Origin: Sternotherus odoratus
Taxonomy: Eukaryota; Chordata; Testudines; Kinosternidae
DNA: 64,000 nucleotides
NCBI GenBank assembly: GCA_032164245.1
Contig: JAVMKO010000001.1
Coordinates: forward strand, 248,567,644 to 248,631,643
Reading direction: 5' to 3'
A program made the translations under genes and the position numbers. This document shows positions 63,637 through 64,000 of this stretch, piece by piece. The notes beneath the pieces are model-generated. The model did not search any database, was not told where the DNA came from, and was given only the letters and a program-made list of their open reading frames with translations. Position 1 is the first letter of the stretch. Each line of letters starts with the position of its first letter.

Positions 63637-64000
63637 CTGCCGGGCTGAGGTTCAGGAGGGAACAAAACCTCTGGCATTTCCTGTTGGCCCTCGTGGCAAA
63701 CAAGTCTAGGAGGGGAAACCCCCACTGCAGGAAGATTGAATGCGCAACATCGGGCCTGAGCGACCATTCGTGGCCCCGAAATGAGCGACTGAGGGTGTCC
63801 GCTAGGACATTCTGAACCCCTGGGAGATAGGTGGCTATGAGATGGATGTTGTGTAGAATACAAAAATCCCAGAGGGCCAAGGCCTCCCTGCATAGGGGAG
63901 AAGAGCGAGCACCACCCTGTTTGTTTATATAAAACATTGTCGCTGTGTTGTCCGTCTGGACCAGCACACACTTGCCTTGTAACTGGTCCCAAAACGCCTG
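63360..64000 (-). pseudogene. DIRS RT/RNase H polyprotein, 3' part, with frameshift
   Basis: Reading down from 64000, the RNase H-like part shows VQTDNTATMFYINKQGG, LWDFCILHNIHLIATYLPG and QNVLADTLSR, then the post-RNase H segment with DLFATRANRK and GLLYAFPPFSLIHRV. The frame hits a stop (TGA) at about 63536, while the expected continuation (MILIAPAWPRQHWY) lies in a different frame down to about 63360. This indicates a 1-nt indel near 63550-63570. It overlaps the recombinase frame, as is usual for DIRS elements. The RT domain is outside the window. Confidence 0.8.

Overview
The window is vertebrate nuclear DNA, and the repeat content (CR1-type LINEs, DIRS-type retrotransposons, a Gmr1-like Ty3/Gypsy element, many hAT and TA-target MITEs, old MIR fragments) points to a sauropsid, most likely a turtle. 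The species call is inference from repeat style; no marker in the window proves it.

One host gene is complete: SUGT1, the HSP90/SKP1 co-chaperone, on the minus strand. Thirteen coding exons run from the ATG at 59835 inside a CpG island down to the stop codon at 21727. All splice phases agree and the joined frame is 999 nt (332 residues), with TPR, CS and SGS regions in order. Introns make up almost all of 21.8-59.8 kb and are crowded with nested DNA-transposon remnants.

Region by region: 1-1190 is an LTR-like remnant. 1190-9200 is a degraded CR1/L3-type LINE split by a hAT MITE (2120-2654) and by a very young LTR retrotransposon (3125-8456). 9200-14000 holds a simple repeat, a TA-flanked MITE with GC-rich hairpins, and unassigned DNA. 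14030-17250 is a decayed DIRS element, and 17.5-20.7 kb holds MITEs and a CR1 3' end. 21.7-59.8 kb is SUGT1. 59.4-60.6 kb is the CpG-island promoter. 61.96-64 kb is the 3' part of a younger DIRS element, minus strand, cut by the window end.

The most notable system is the LTR retrotransposon at 3125-8456. Its two 398-bp LTRs look identical, it has a 4-bp target duplication, a tRNA-Leu-type primer site, and one unbroken gag-pol frame of 1492 codons. The integrase lies upstream of reverse transcriptase, reversing the usual Ty3/Gypsy order. This is the Gmr1-like arrangement, and the capsid contains a clear SCAN-like segment, the module that vertebrate SCAN zinc-finger proteins are thought to have taken from such elements. 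The second is the DIRS terminus at 61963-62272, with perfect 64-bp inverted arms, a TATA-like box and a strong splice-donor consensus pointing into the element.
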